A DNA stretch of 64,000 nt from Otis tarda. Its lineage: Eukaryota; Chordata; Aves; Otidiformes; Otididae. The stretch spans positions 68,314,987 to 68,378,986 of the forward strand of contig CM048557.1 of assembly GCA_026413225.1 (NCBI GenBank), in the 5' to 3' direction. Numbering within the stretch: the first letter of the stretch is position 1; each line of letters opens with the position of its first letter. Both the position numbers and the translations under genes were made by a program. Shown here in pieces: positions 11,601 to 22,897 of the stretch. The notes under the pieces were generated by a model. It was not told where the DNA came from. It was given only the letters and a program-made list of their open reading frames with translations, and did not search any database.

Positions 11601-13636
11601 GTGACAGACACTTCCCGGTCTGTGGCTGGAGAGCTGCTGGGTGAAGGGCTGGCTGTGTCCAGCATCAAAAAAAAAAAAAGCACGGAGGTCTCCAGTCTGC
11701 AGGTACGAACGACAGGAGAAGCAGGGGAAGGGTATGTACCAAAGAGGAGCGTTGGCAGCAGAGGTGGGATCAAACCTGAGCTCCTATCTGAGGTCTCCAC
11801 AGAGCTTGCTGGTTTTGGAGACGTGGGCTGACCTGGTGCCACCAAAGGAAAAGAGGTGGAGGCAATTTTGGGACCCTCTGGGAACACCCACAGTTCAAGC
11901 TGGGGCTTGAGCAGGGCTTTGTCATCGTGGTTCAATCAACAACGCATCTCTGCCTGTGCCGTCTCCTTCTCCTTTTGTTTGTAAGGTTCTTTAGTCACAT
12001 AGGAAAATGTCACACTATAAAAAACTCCCAGAACAAAAACAAAAGCCCACGCGAAAAGGAAAATACAGCTGCAATTCCGAGGTTGCTTTTCAGGTTGGCT
12101 GTGACCGAAATCCTTTCAGCAGGTCTCAGGAACCAGGGCTCACATAGCAGTGCTGCTAGGCCAGAGATGCACACACAGTTGGGAACAGAAGCATTTGAGA
12201 ACAAGATGCCCGGTTGGATAGGGGACAGATTAAATAAAATGAGTCTAAATTAGTGATTTGAATCATCATTTAAATCAACAAGTGAAAAGTATCGGTTTAA
12301 AGAACTGAGAAATCTGGGTTTGCATTTCTTTCAGTGAGAATTGATTGCGATCCGTGGTGCAGCTGATGAAAGACGCTGCTCAGGAGCCGCACCGAGCCTC
12401 TGCTCCCTGGGCACTGCCTTTTGCTGACGGGGATAATGTGTTCAGCTCAAACACGCTTACAGAGCCATTGCTCTGCTTCGGCAGGTGATTATTCTGTGTT
12501 TATGTAGTGCGATGCTTGCGCGGTCCCGCTGTCCCCGTGGGAGCACGTTCTCTGTCCTCCTGAACCCCTCTGCACCCACATTGAACCAGGCTGGCAAAGG
12601 GGCCTCGCTGACACTCACGCAGCATCATGCAATCATCCCCAGGCTAAGCTGGTCCCCTCTCTTCCTTATGTCCGAGCTCCTTTCCCTCCCAGATCCAATC
12701 CCAGTTCCCCAGAAGGCAGTGGGAAGCCCCGTGCTGGCACAGCTGGGTCCCAGTCCCAGCTCTGGGATCCCTTGCCTTCTCCCCAGCCTGCCTGGGAGTC
12801 CCCTTGCGTCCCCGTGGCCGGAGGCCAGCGGGCAGAGCGGAAACCCCGCACACGGCCAGCTGGCAGCCGGCAGGAGCTCCACAAACCCTGTGGCGCCGGA
12901 GGAGACAGACAATTTATTTCATCTCCAGCCCAGCGCTGCGAAGGACCGTGTCCCTGCGGAACTGGTGCAGAGCCAGCGCTCGCTCCTGGGAAAGCATCAC
13001 CAGAGCTCGTGCGAAGGGAAGGGGGGTCAGTCCCCAAAAAGTGCTGCCTGGGAGATTTTAGTATTTTAGACAGAGTTTGGGGCTGCCCAAGCCCGTTTTA
13101 GCCCCCTTCCACCTGCCCCACATGCCATTGCAGCGAGGACGGGCAGACAGGCTCGCCCGTGCCTCCTCCCGCAGAGCTGCCTGCCTTCCCACCACAAGGC
13201 AGATGGGATCGGGAACCGGAGCTGGATCCGAGCTGCCAAGAGGCAACGCATCGATGCCAGGAGTCTTTGAAGAAATCTGGGCTCCAAGCCACTGCTGGAG
13301 CAGCGTGCCCGGGTCGCAGCGTGACGTGTGGCGTGCCTGCATTAGGAGAGGCGATGGAGGAGCGCGGTACCTCGCCAGTGGACTGTATACACAAAGACTC
13401 TCGGTACCATATAGAGAAAATCTGGGGAAATCCTTGCTGAAGGCCTTTGGGAAAGCCAAAAGTTGCGGAGATAGGGTGTCTTCTAGGAAGGGAGACTTCT
13501 TGAGACCTTGCAAACAGCCAAACCACATACAGGTGAGGAAACAGGCAGGTGCTGGGAGAACACCCAAGGAATAAATCATATATACTGCCCTGCTGCGACA
13601 GCATCCTCTTAAGCCCATAGCTGGAGACAAGTAATA
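8605..13636. other. Intergenic DNA, no gene seen
   Basis: Noncoding sequence with a poly-A run near 11667-11679 and a GC-richer part at about 12480-13110. Frames of 150-220 codons there (12485-13069 plus, 13058-13732 minus) overlap frames on other phases and strands. They show no recognisable domain, and the 13058-13732 frame partly reads CR1 antisense. Confidence 0.55.
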
Positions 13637-13907
13637 AGTGATAGGACAAGAGAAAACGGCCTCAAGTTGAGCCAGGGAAGGTTTAGATTGAACATTAGGA
13701 AAAATTCCTTCACTGAAAATGTTATCGAGCATTGGAACAGGCTGCCCAGGGAAGTGGTGGGGTCACCATCCCTGGAGGGATTTAAAAGACGTGTAGACGT
13801 GGTGCTTAGGAACATGGTTTAGTGGGGGACTTGGCAGTGTTGGGTTAACAGTTGGACTCGATGATCTTAAAGGTCTTTTCCAACCTAAACAAGTCTATGA
13901 TTCTATG
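13637..13907 (+). mobile_element. CR1 LINE, 3' end fragment
   Basis: The order of blocks is that of a CR1 3' end: an ATAGGACAAG-type block, the attempt-to-align segment GGAACAGGCTGCCCAGGGA, a GGTTTAGT block, then TTTTCCAACCTAAA and the terminal TCTATGATTCTATG. The direct repeat at the right end fixes the orientation as plus. It differs from the more numerous copies in the TRIM9 intron, so it is probably another, older subfamily. It is 5'-truncated, as is usual for CR1. Confidence 0.9.
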
Positions 13908-14129
13908 GGCTACGTGGACCATGGGTTGAACAGCACGGCTGTTTCTCCGATCTTCTCACTCCCCTTGGTGGTGTTTGGCAGTAGAGATCTTCCAAATGGC
14001 GCTCCTAGAAAAGAACTGCCAGAAAATTCAGGGGCAAACAGAAAGCTTAAGCCACACGCCATCAGACAATGCAGAGGCGATGCAGTTCCATTGTGCCATT
14101 CCCAGGGGGAAGAGGTACGTGTTGGAGAC

Positions 14130-14330
14130 CTTTTTGATCTAATAAATACAGTGCATAATGACATCCAACGGCTAGAAGCTCAAGTCTGAAAAATCCAAGC
14201 TGGAAATAAGATGCACATTTTTGACGGCAGGTGATGAATCGCTGTAAGAGATTGCCAGGGGACGGGATAAACTCTCCATCCCACGGAGCCTCGCAGTCAC
14301 ACCCGGCTCTCGGAGGGCGACGTTCTTCCA
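14130..14330 (+). mobile_element. Ancient CR1-like 3' fragment (diverged)
   Basis: The run GCTGGAAATAAGATGCACAT, then TTTTTGACGGCAGGTGATG and an ACTCTCCATCCC block, follow the order of the 3' region of old sauropsid CR1 families. The match is from memory and imperfect, with no terminal octamer repeat visible. Confidence 0.45.
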
Positions 14331-15352
14331 TCACATCGCTCCGCCACGCAGAACCGCTGGCCGTTGTTGGCCCGTGCTCGGCAGATCAAAACTGCTGCAC
14401 AGCGTGGTGCCTCTGCTTAAAATATAGGATATGCATTTTCCAACGGAAAACAGGCCTAGATCTGAGGGAGAGAGCTACCAAGCCACTACTTTTTTTCATT
14501 TTCTCTTTGCATGGCTGTTTCTCCAACACTTTTCCGGGCTCCCCACAACAGAGCAGATACCAGCGTGTTACCCCGCACTTTGAGACCTACAGGTTTGAAA
14601 ATGAGGGGCTGCATACATCTGGCTTTGGCCCAGTTCACCACCGAGACACGTCTTTATTTGCTCGGTGACCCCCGATGCCAAATCATCACATCGTAACGTG
14701 GCAGAACGCAGGCCCAGGGAATACACTTCTAACACTGTCGTTTAATTTCTTCACGACAGTCAGATTAGTGAATGACTATTTGCCGAGCCCTGTCACTGTT
14801 ACAGTCCGTGGATATTTCTCCGTGCCTACGTCTGGGTGTCTGACAGTTTGTTTACACGATCGCCGAGATGAAAAAAATCAAATTATTTGGCTTAGCATCA
14901 AGAGCAACCTGTATTTTAGCAGCCTGCAGTGGCAGCTCCCAGTGAATCCTAATGAGCCGTTCACAATGCGTGCGTGTTTTGGTGCTTGGCGGCAGAACAC
15001 GGACCCCTCTCCAGCCTGGTGGGGTGCCTGCTTCCCCTCCATCCTTCTGGCAGGTTCCTCTCCAGAGCCAGCTCGTGTGGCCCAGGAGCGACTCGTGCGG
15101 AGTCCCCTGCTTTGTAGCTCAAGCATCCGAGCCACCAGATGGGGCTCCGCTAGCATTTGGGTTTGGTTTCCAGCTGCTCCGGGGCTCCACAGAGCCTTGC
15201 TGCAGCTTTGGGAAGCAGTTTTGCTCCAAGCCCACCCGTGTGGGAGGGCGTGCAGCCGTGGGGAGCCGCGTGTCGTGGTGGCTGCGTGCCCCGGTAGTTA
15301 CCAGCTGCGGGGAGTGAAATGGAGCTCAGCGTCAATGAAAGGAAACAGGGAA
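14331..15352. other. Intergenic DNA, no gene seen
   Basis: No recognisable element. A 239-codon plus-strand frame (14675-15394) covers much of it. It has no signal, domain or composition that suggests a protein, and it runs into CR1 sequence at its end. Confidence 0.5.
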
Positions 15353-15487
15353 CATCCCTGGAAATGTCCAAGGCCAGGTTGGCCGGGGCTCTGAGCAACC
15401 TGATCCGGTTGGAGATGTCCCTGCTCCTGGCAGGGGGGTTGGACTGGATGGGCTTTGAAGGTCCCTTCCCACCCAAACCATCCTATG
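15353..15487 (+). mobile_element. CR1 LINE, short 3' fragment
   Basis: Contains the block CAACCTGATCCGGTTGGAGA and then GGACTGGATGGGCTTTGAAG, ending at CCATCCTATG. This is the last ~135 bases of the same CR1 subfamily that is common in the TRIM9 intron. It lacks the second terminal octamer. Confidence 0.9.
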
Positions 15488-16975
15488 TGCAGGGATGGCA
15501 GAATTTGTCTTGTGGCCGGGTCAGACAGCAATGGACCTGGAGGACTGCATTTCAAACAGAAAGGCATCACAAGATCCTGGGATTTTATTTTAACATCTTC
15601 CAAGGGAAGGTTTTACAGAATAAATATTGCAACTCTGCACCAGAGCCAGGGGACTGTAACCAGCACATCCACAATTTGCCCCAAGCCAAGGAACTTCTAA
15701 AAAAAACCGTTTTACGACTAATTTATTAACTCGAGCAAAGTGATATCTTAACCTCACTCTTTATTCCCACTCCAGTGAGTGCAAGGCAACATCCCAGCAA
15801 GAGAAGCGCCCATCCGGACGCGAGTAGCACGCGGGGACCACGTCCACGGCGAGGGCGGGTGATGAGGGCTGCGTGGCGTCGACCCACCGGCGATCTGCGG
15901 GTCAGAGCCCAGCAGGAGGGAAGGCAGGAGGCTGGGAAGGAGCAGCCAAACAGGGATTTGTGCGCTTTTCTATTTTAGCAGTGCTTTAGTCACAGCAACG
16001 CGTATTCCCTGGGTATTTTTATCTGCTGCAGTTTGGGGAGCGCATCGTCGCTCACGCCATGGAGCCTGCCCGTACAGACCCTGACTAAGCAACACGCTGG
16101 TGTCCCCGCCGCCCGGCAGCCCCTCCGTGTCCCCTAGCTGCCCCGTGCCCTGCGGTCCCCCGTGTCCCCACGCCCTGAGGGGGATGCAGGGAGCTTGGCA
16201 AGAGTTTGCCGGGAAACCAGGAGCATTGTATGCACTCGCTGCCCTGTGTTAGAGAAAAGAAGCACCTTCTTGTGCTCCAAACCTTTGGAAGTTGTTTCGT
16301 TTCCCTCTGCAGTGACCGTTTTGGAGGGGAGCTTGGCTGGAGCCATCGTCTGTATCGATCAAGGAGTCACCGCTCCCCGAGAGCCTCCCTTCGCTTATAA
16401 AATCCTCAGGCATGTTGACCTGGCTCTGAAGGGCCACCCGCGACTTCTGCCTGGCTCTGGCTTTCCCTGCTGTCCTTCCAGAGCGTTTCTGGAGATGACA
16501 CCTTCTCCCGGGCACCTTTCCTTGCCATACATTTTTGAAGGCATTTTGGGGAAGCGATCAGCCGAGCTGACCTGGAGGCTGACTCAGGCCGGGAGCCCGG
16601 GGAAGCGCGAATGTGGATGGCAAGGGCGATGTGTAGGAATTAAAACCAGCACAGCGGGGTCTCTGCCGTATTTCTTTGCCTACAGATTAAAGCTTCCTAT
16701 GGCTGCTCGAAATCTTCCCATGAAAAGTAATTTCTCCTGTAAATACAATGAGTCAGTGATGCTTGGGAACTGTTGTGCAGAAGAATTTTCTTACTTCTAG
16801 AGTCATCCTCTTTCTAAAAGGCAACTCTCTTATTTTTATTCCTTACTTGGATAAAGATTTTTCTTTAGCTTATATTATTTCCTGCTACTGCTCTGAGCCA
16901 GGGCACCTCGTACAGACGCTGTAAGGTTGTGTCACGCTACAGCTGGTTATTTATGTAAGGGTAGATAATTACAGC

Positions 16976-16994
16976 CATTAATTGGGAATTAATG
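16976..16994. promoter_or_regulatory. Homeodomain-type palindrome
   Basis: CATTAATT-GGG-AATTAATG is a perfect 8-base inverted repeat around GGG, set in an AT-rich stretch with further TAATTA-type cores (GATAATTACAG just upstream). Paired homeodomain sites of this layout bind dimers. Regulatory use is inference. Confidence 0.35.
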
Positions 16995-19712
16995 AATTGC
17001 ATCCCGTCCTCAAGCAGCTTTCTTGCGGCACAAAGGCAGAACCACAGCTGCAATGAGCACCAGGAGAGAAGGTCCTCACCAGGACTACTCAGGGGTAAAG
17101 GACCACTCTAAAAATTAGATTTTACGGGCCTGTTTTGAAAGCCAGCGTAAGGGTGCTTGGAGCCATTTGACACGGAGCTCGGCTTCCCGCGGAGCCTCGC
17201 CAGACCCTGGAAAATATTTTCAAAAGACAGACTAAATGAGGGCAACTTGAAAAGCCTCCCTAGCCCTTTCGAGACGGTAAATCTTTCAACGTGAAGCACC
17301 AGGTCTGGGTGCAGGGAGCATCCTGCAGCAAATGGCTGTGGGCTTCGGCGCCCTGCCAGCGCCTTGTCCCCTCCAAAGGGCTGGCGTGGGTGCTTCCGCC
17401 GGGCAGCTGCGGTTTAAGGGCTCCTGGCGTCCCGTCATCGCAGAGATGATCCAGTCTTTGGGGATCCTTTGAGTTTTAAGGCTTTTCAGATGCATCTGCA
17501 GTAGCTCCTCTCTTTGCTGCCACGGGATGCAACAACCCTTTTCCGTTTTTGCTCTATTATCGCTGTTTAGATAAGCAGTGAGACTCCCTTTAGCCAACAT
17601 GATTTTTTTTCCGCAGCCGGGTGGTATTTGCGGAGTGGGGACATCTGCCATCAATGATTCATTCCTTCCCCTCCTCTCTCCGCTGATATTTTCCTCCTAG
17701 CCGGAATAATATGCATTTTCCCTGTTAATGTTCCTCACGCTTCTGCGTTTGGGATATTTTATGCCTCAGGAGGGGGCTGGCGAGGGCAGAGGTGGGTTCC
17801 CCCTCGCAGGAAGGTGAGACCTCAAGCGTGGCATGGGGACATCGCTGCCCCCCACCTCCTCTCCCTGGAGGTGACGCAGCCAGCGTTGCAAGGCAGGACT
17901 GCACAGCCGGGCTGGATGTTCCCAAGCCAGCCCAGGACCGACACAGACCTCTTCCATCAGTACCACTCGGAGATATTTAAATCCCCTCGGATCAGCTTGG
18001 GAAACCACAGCCAAGACTCCCCAGCGTGCCCGTCACCCCACGTCGGCGCGAAGGTTCAGCGAGGCAGCTGCTGAGCAGCTATAAATAGGGAGCCTGTTTC
18101 CAACTGCAAATGGCAGAGCTGCAGAGATGGCTTTGCTCTGCTTGGATGGTGCTAAATTTTCCTGAGCTCAATAGCAGAGAAGACAATGAAGATCTCAGCC
18201 GCTCTGATCCCGTTCTCTGGCTGTCTTCGCCTCGGTGATTTTGTCTGCCCACCTCCCGCTCCTCCTCCGGCAAACCTCCGCCCCCGGGCACGGCTGTATC
18301 TGCAGCATCCCCCAAAGAGGATGACGTGAGAAAGGGAGCTGGGAAGACACTTCTCCCACCTTCGGCTGAGCATCCCTTCTGGGCCTCATCCTGCAAAGCG
18401 GGCTGCTCTGATGGAAGCGGTTTGCGCTGAGCCTTGCAGCGTGACAGGACATCGCATACCCTGCTGCACTCCCCACCTCCCCGAGGGGCCTTTCTGCTCC
18501 ATCCCCTTCCTTCCTCGGCCCGCACCACATCCCACCCAAGCCCACAGCCTCCGTAGGGTCTTCAAGAAAACCTCTCAATTCAGATCCAAGTCCCCGAACC
18601 ACCGGAGGAGGTACCTTGGAGAAGGGTCAGTGTGCTCAACCCTCTACTTTTCCCCTACGTGTTCGCTGTTGGCCGCTGCAGGAGAACCTCCCAGCCCAAA
18701 GTCCAGCACGTGTGACCCGTCTTCTCTTCTTAAATATATGCCCCCTTCATTCAAGAGCATCCTTTCATGAAAACCATTCCCTTGTGCAGCCTCAGCGTAA
18801 GCAGATGCTGCTCATTTTTGATGTCCGTGGCAGATGGGATCATTTGATCTTCAGATTTCTCAGTAAAGTCAAGTCATAGCCTGCAATTTCCTTTCAGATG
18901 CGTTAAGTTCCTGCATAATTTTCAATTCACTCTGCTTTTGTGAGTAATGAATAGAGAAGGGTGTTCTCCATCAAAGATGGTTTATTAAAATGCAAATAAA
19001 CTTCAGGCTGAGGGTCCATTTGAGGACTGAAAATCACGTACATCAACAGAGAATATAAAATTTGGTCCCAAGAAGAACTGAGGAGCGGATTTTTTTTTTC
19101 TGGGGAAGCCAACATCATCCCCCATCACTAACGCTGTCCACCTCCTCCCACCGAGAGACCTTTATCGGTGGCTTACGGCATCGCCCCAAACTCTGGGCAG
19201 CCCTTTTCCATGCCAGCTCTCATACCTGTCTCTTTGGAAATGTTCAGCTAGGCCAGGCCAGCCACTTTTGGGGAAGAACTAAAAACTGAGATGTGAAGTA
19301 AAATACCGGGTTAATGAGAATTCAGCAGTAAAAACTGTCAGTGAAAGTAAGATGGTTACAAAGTTCACAAGGACCTTTACTTGAACGTCTTGAGCTTGAG
19401 GGCTCCTGAGATTTGGGAGCCCTCACCTCTGCCTGCGGGCTCTGTGCTGAGGAGAACTCAAGTCTGGGCTGGGCTTTTCTTCATGCCTGACCACATCCGA
19501 AACATCGCTGTCCTGACGGGCTGAGCAGGGACCTTTTGAGCCTGGTGGGGAGACTCCGAAAATACCCCAGACTTCGCACAGTGTTTGGTTACAAAACATT
19601 TCCAGGGGCTGCAGGGGAGCCTGGACACATCCACAGAAGAGGACTTTCTGGAGATTTGCTAAATTTGTAGCAATGGCACCTGCTTGTGGTGAGCGCGGAT
19701 GGTGTCTGGGAA

Positions 19713-19753
19713 GGTCTCCTGGAAAAGACGGTCTCCTGGAAAAGACGGTCTCC
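19713..19753. repeat. Tandem duplication, 17-bp unit
   Basis: GGTCTCCTGGAAAAGAC is present twice head to tail (19713-19729, 19730-19746), followed by a third partial copy GGTCTCC. Confidence 0.9.
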
Positions 19754-20799
19754 CTGCACACCTCCAGTCTACCTGGGGCTCCCTGTGTGCCAAGTCCCAT
19801 GGAGCCTGGAGCTGCTCCTTGGCAGGATGCTCTTCCTGGAGTGGGGATTTCCCCCTCCATTACCTGATCTCAGCAGTCCTCCACTGAAGACACCATGGAG
19901 CACCTGTCCCACGTGAATGGTGGTCACCAAGCGTGGCCCTTGCTGCTGTAGTTCAGCTTCGTGGCAAAGGCTTCAGGGCAAGCGTGCCAAATGACGTGCC
20001 CTGGGGAGTCCCAGAGCCCTCAGGCATCACCCAGCACCCCCCAAACACAATCCCTCTCCTTGGGCTTAGGCAGAGGAGACCCACCGTTTCCCTGTCACAC
20101 GGACACGGCGGCACGCAACACCCACAGCCTTGGGGCTGCGAGTATTGAAGGAGCTCATGGATGCTCCGAATTCAGGAACACAGGATGGGACTCCTCGAGC
20201 GGGGTGCCACAGGAAGCTGAAGGCAGGATTTCCAACCCTCCAACCTCAAAATATCCCTCAAAACACTCCTCGGGGGTTACGCAGGGGACGGTTTGGTCTC
20301 GAGGGGAGCTGAGAGCGGAGTTGGGGAGACGGAGGGACGGGAGCCGGTGCTGGGTGTGCCGGAGCCCTGGGGTGACGGCTGTGGGTGCCCAGGCGAGGGA
20401 CAGCGTACGGGGCAGGATCAAACCCTATTAACCAGCTGGATTTTTTAAACCCCAAGTGGAGGGCTGTAAAGTGGAATCACCGCGCACGGCCCCGGCTCCT
20501 GCCGCCCCTCCGGGCACCGGCGAGGCAGGAGCGAGTGCAGAGGGGTTCTCCCCAGCAGCTGCTGCCCAAAATAGACCCCCCCCAAAGCCTTCCAGCACCC
20601 AGGAGCCGTGGGCAGAGGGAAGAGGAAACACATCCTGGGTGGGCGAGCTCGGCTCTTTGCTGGGGATCCAGCGAGGTCCCTGCCCGCGGGGGACATCCCC
20701 AGCTATGCCGGTCCCCAGGGAGCTGTGTCACTTGTTGATGGATGTTTCTGTGGCCATCTGCAGCCGGGGAGGCCAAAGCCGTGACCAGAATCTGTCCAG

Positions 20800-20813
20800 G
20801 TTGCCATGGCAGC
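20800..20813. promoter_or_regulatory. RFX X-box-like palindrome
   Basis: GTTGCCATGGCAGC has one perfect X-box half (GTTGCC), the usual two-base spacer and one mismatch in the other half. Confidence 0.35.
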
Positions 20814-22766
20814 AGGGAAAAAACCGACAAAAAGGGGAAAAAAAAAAGCAAGTAATAGGTTTGGGAGAAGGGATGTCCAAAAAAGTAAAAAGCCAGCAGC
20901 ATCTCAGTGCCAACACAGACATGGTGGAAGCTCCTGGGTGCCATGGGTCACACTGGGTCACCTTGGGGACCCAAAAGCTGAGCAGCAGCCGGCGGTGGCC
21001 CTGGTTCTGTGCCACCTTGCAGGGCGGTTAGGTGACAGCAGCAGCGCCCGGTGCCATCGAGTCACCCGTCAGCCGAGGAGAGGGGATGGGTCATGGGTGG
21101 ATGCAGAGCAGTCGCGGGAGGAGGAAGCTGGGAGCAGCGTTACCTCGGAGGAGAAAAAAGCCCGTTAGAGCCTACAGGACACCAGGATCAGGCAGAGGTG
21201 CTGCCGCAGCCCATACAGACAGAGAAATTCCCTTTCTTACATACAAAAATGCTTCAGTGTTTCTTTCTCCTGTCCCCATCGCTTGTGCCTCGTGCTGGAG
21301 CCCCGGGGCCCAGGCAGCTGGCGCTCACCACCGGCTCCAGGACATCCAGCGGTTGCAAGAGCCCATCAAAGCAGATTTGTTCCTCGCCTGGGCTGTTCCG
21401 AGGTCTGGAAGGACCAGATTGACTCATTTTAATTCTCTCCCCTCTGCTCCCAGCTGCTCTGCATTAAGGCGCAAACACAAGTCCCCAAACCTTTCATTTT
21501 GCTGGCATTTCAGTAGCCTTTCAAATTGTACGGTGGTAGCAAGTGGGTGGCTGAAGTCTCCGTACAAATGATGCCCTCTTTGCTTTCCTGGAATAAGCTT
21601 TCGATGATTCTCTGCCAAAAAATAAAGCCAAAAGTAGGGGGGAAGGATGAGTTACAGGCAAGAGCCTTCAGAGCTAAGAAGAATGTCCGGCAAGTCCTGG
21701 CCCTCTACAGTTCAGCCATGCCAGGAACACGGCCTTGGCTGGTCGATGCTCTCCTTTCAGCCTTACCCAGCTGCTGTTGAACCCGTGGGCGGTTATACGC
21801 GTATCTTCTTGGCTGTTTGTGAGCCTGAAGTTACCTACTGTGGAGCAGACGTGGAGCATCAATGTCCTGGTGTCCACCTTTTCCTCTTTCCGTGGTCCAG
21901 ACATCTTCTTTCCTGCAAGCTCCTTGTTCTGGTAGGAGGTTCAGGCTGGAGGGCTGCCTCTTAGCTCTGGCGCGGCAAAGGGAGTCCGAGCCCCACATCT
22001 ACACCAGCTCAGGACTTTCCCCACCACATCCATGACCGTCATCTCCAAACATCCAATCTGTGACGTCTCTGTGCCTGCCTGGGCAGCCCACGCGCTGGAC
22101 GGATGGCAGAGCTGGGTGGGAACGTGCCAAAGAAGTGTCCCTGCAGCAAACTTCAGCTCTGCGCGTGGTGGCCTTGGTCCTACCCCTGGGAACAGGACAG
22201 GCAATGTTGTAAGGGCTCCTAAACCATTTCCCACCTCGTCGTCTCCTCAGCGCTTCCAACACCTCCTGGATTCATCCAAGTGTCTCACTGCATGGCAACA
22301 GGCTTGTGGGAACACCCACGCCACATTATCCGTGGTGGGAGGAGAGGGAGACTTGCTGAGGAGCTGGAAGCAGTGATTCTTGTGTGGAAGGTGAGCGTGG
22401 GATCAATGCCACCCATCCCACCCAGGGCTGGAGCTCAGCCACCGCCGTAGCCACCACCCCAGCCCAAAGGGGCAGCCGTAGGAGGGGTGAAGGGTCTACC
22501 TGCCCTTCCCACAGCCTGTTTAGGAACCACATCAGCTGTCCTGGAAGGGGAAAGGCACAGCGGCATGAGCATCAGCAAACTCCCATGGTGAGGCATGGTG
22601 GAACCTTCTGCTGACCTCAGCAGAGACAACCGCAGCCTCTGGTGCAGTCTTTGAAGCCAGGCGAGCGTCCTGGAGTCACGGGCTTCATCTGAAGGCCACT
22701 TGGAGCAACAGAAAAACTCAGCGCATGGTTATCAGCCCATCTATCTTATCCCACCTAACATTAGAT

Positions 22767-22897
22767 GCTCTCCAGTGTTCAAAGAACATGTAGATGTGGC
22801 ACTCCAGGACATGGTTTAGTAGGCACGGTGGTGTTGGGTTGACGGTTGGACTTGACGATCTTGGAGGTCTCTTCCAACCTTAAGATTCTATGATTCT
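22767..22897 (+). mobile_element. CR1 LINE, 3' end fragment
   Basis: A GACATGGTTTAGT block, a TTGGGTTGACGGTTGGACTT block, CTTCCAACCTTA and the terminal GATTCTATGATTCT define a plus-strand CR1 3' end. It is closest to the copy at 13637-13907. Confidence 0.88.

Larger units (their letters stand above)
15488..22766. other. Intergenic DNA, no gene seen
   Basis: More than 7 kb with no CR1 or LTR that I can recognise, the longest repeat-poor stretch upstream of TRIM9. It includes an AT-rich homeodomain-type palindrome (16976-16994), a small tandem duplication (19713-19753) and an X-box-like site (20800-20813). Open frames up to 212 codons (for example 16162-16800) show no recognisable domain. Confidence 0.5.

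Noticed and set aside
14675..15394. 239-codon plus-strand frame
   Set aside because: No recognisable motif, and it enters a CR1 fragment at its end.
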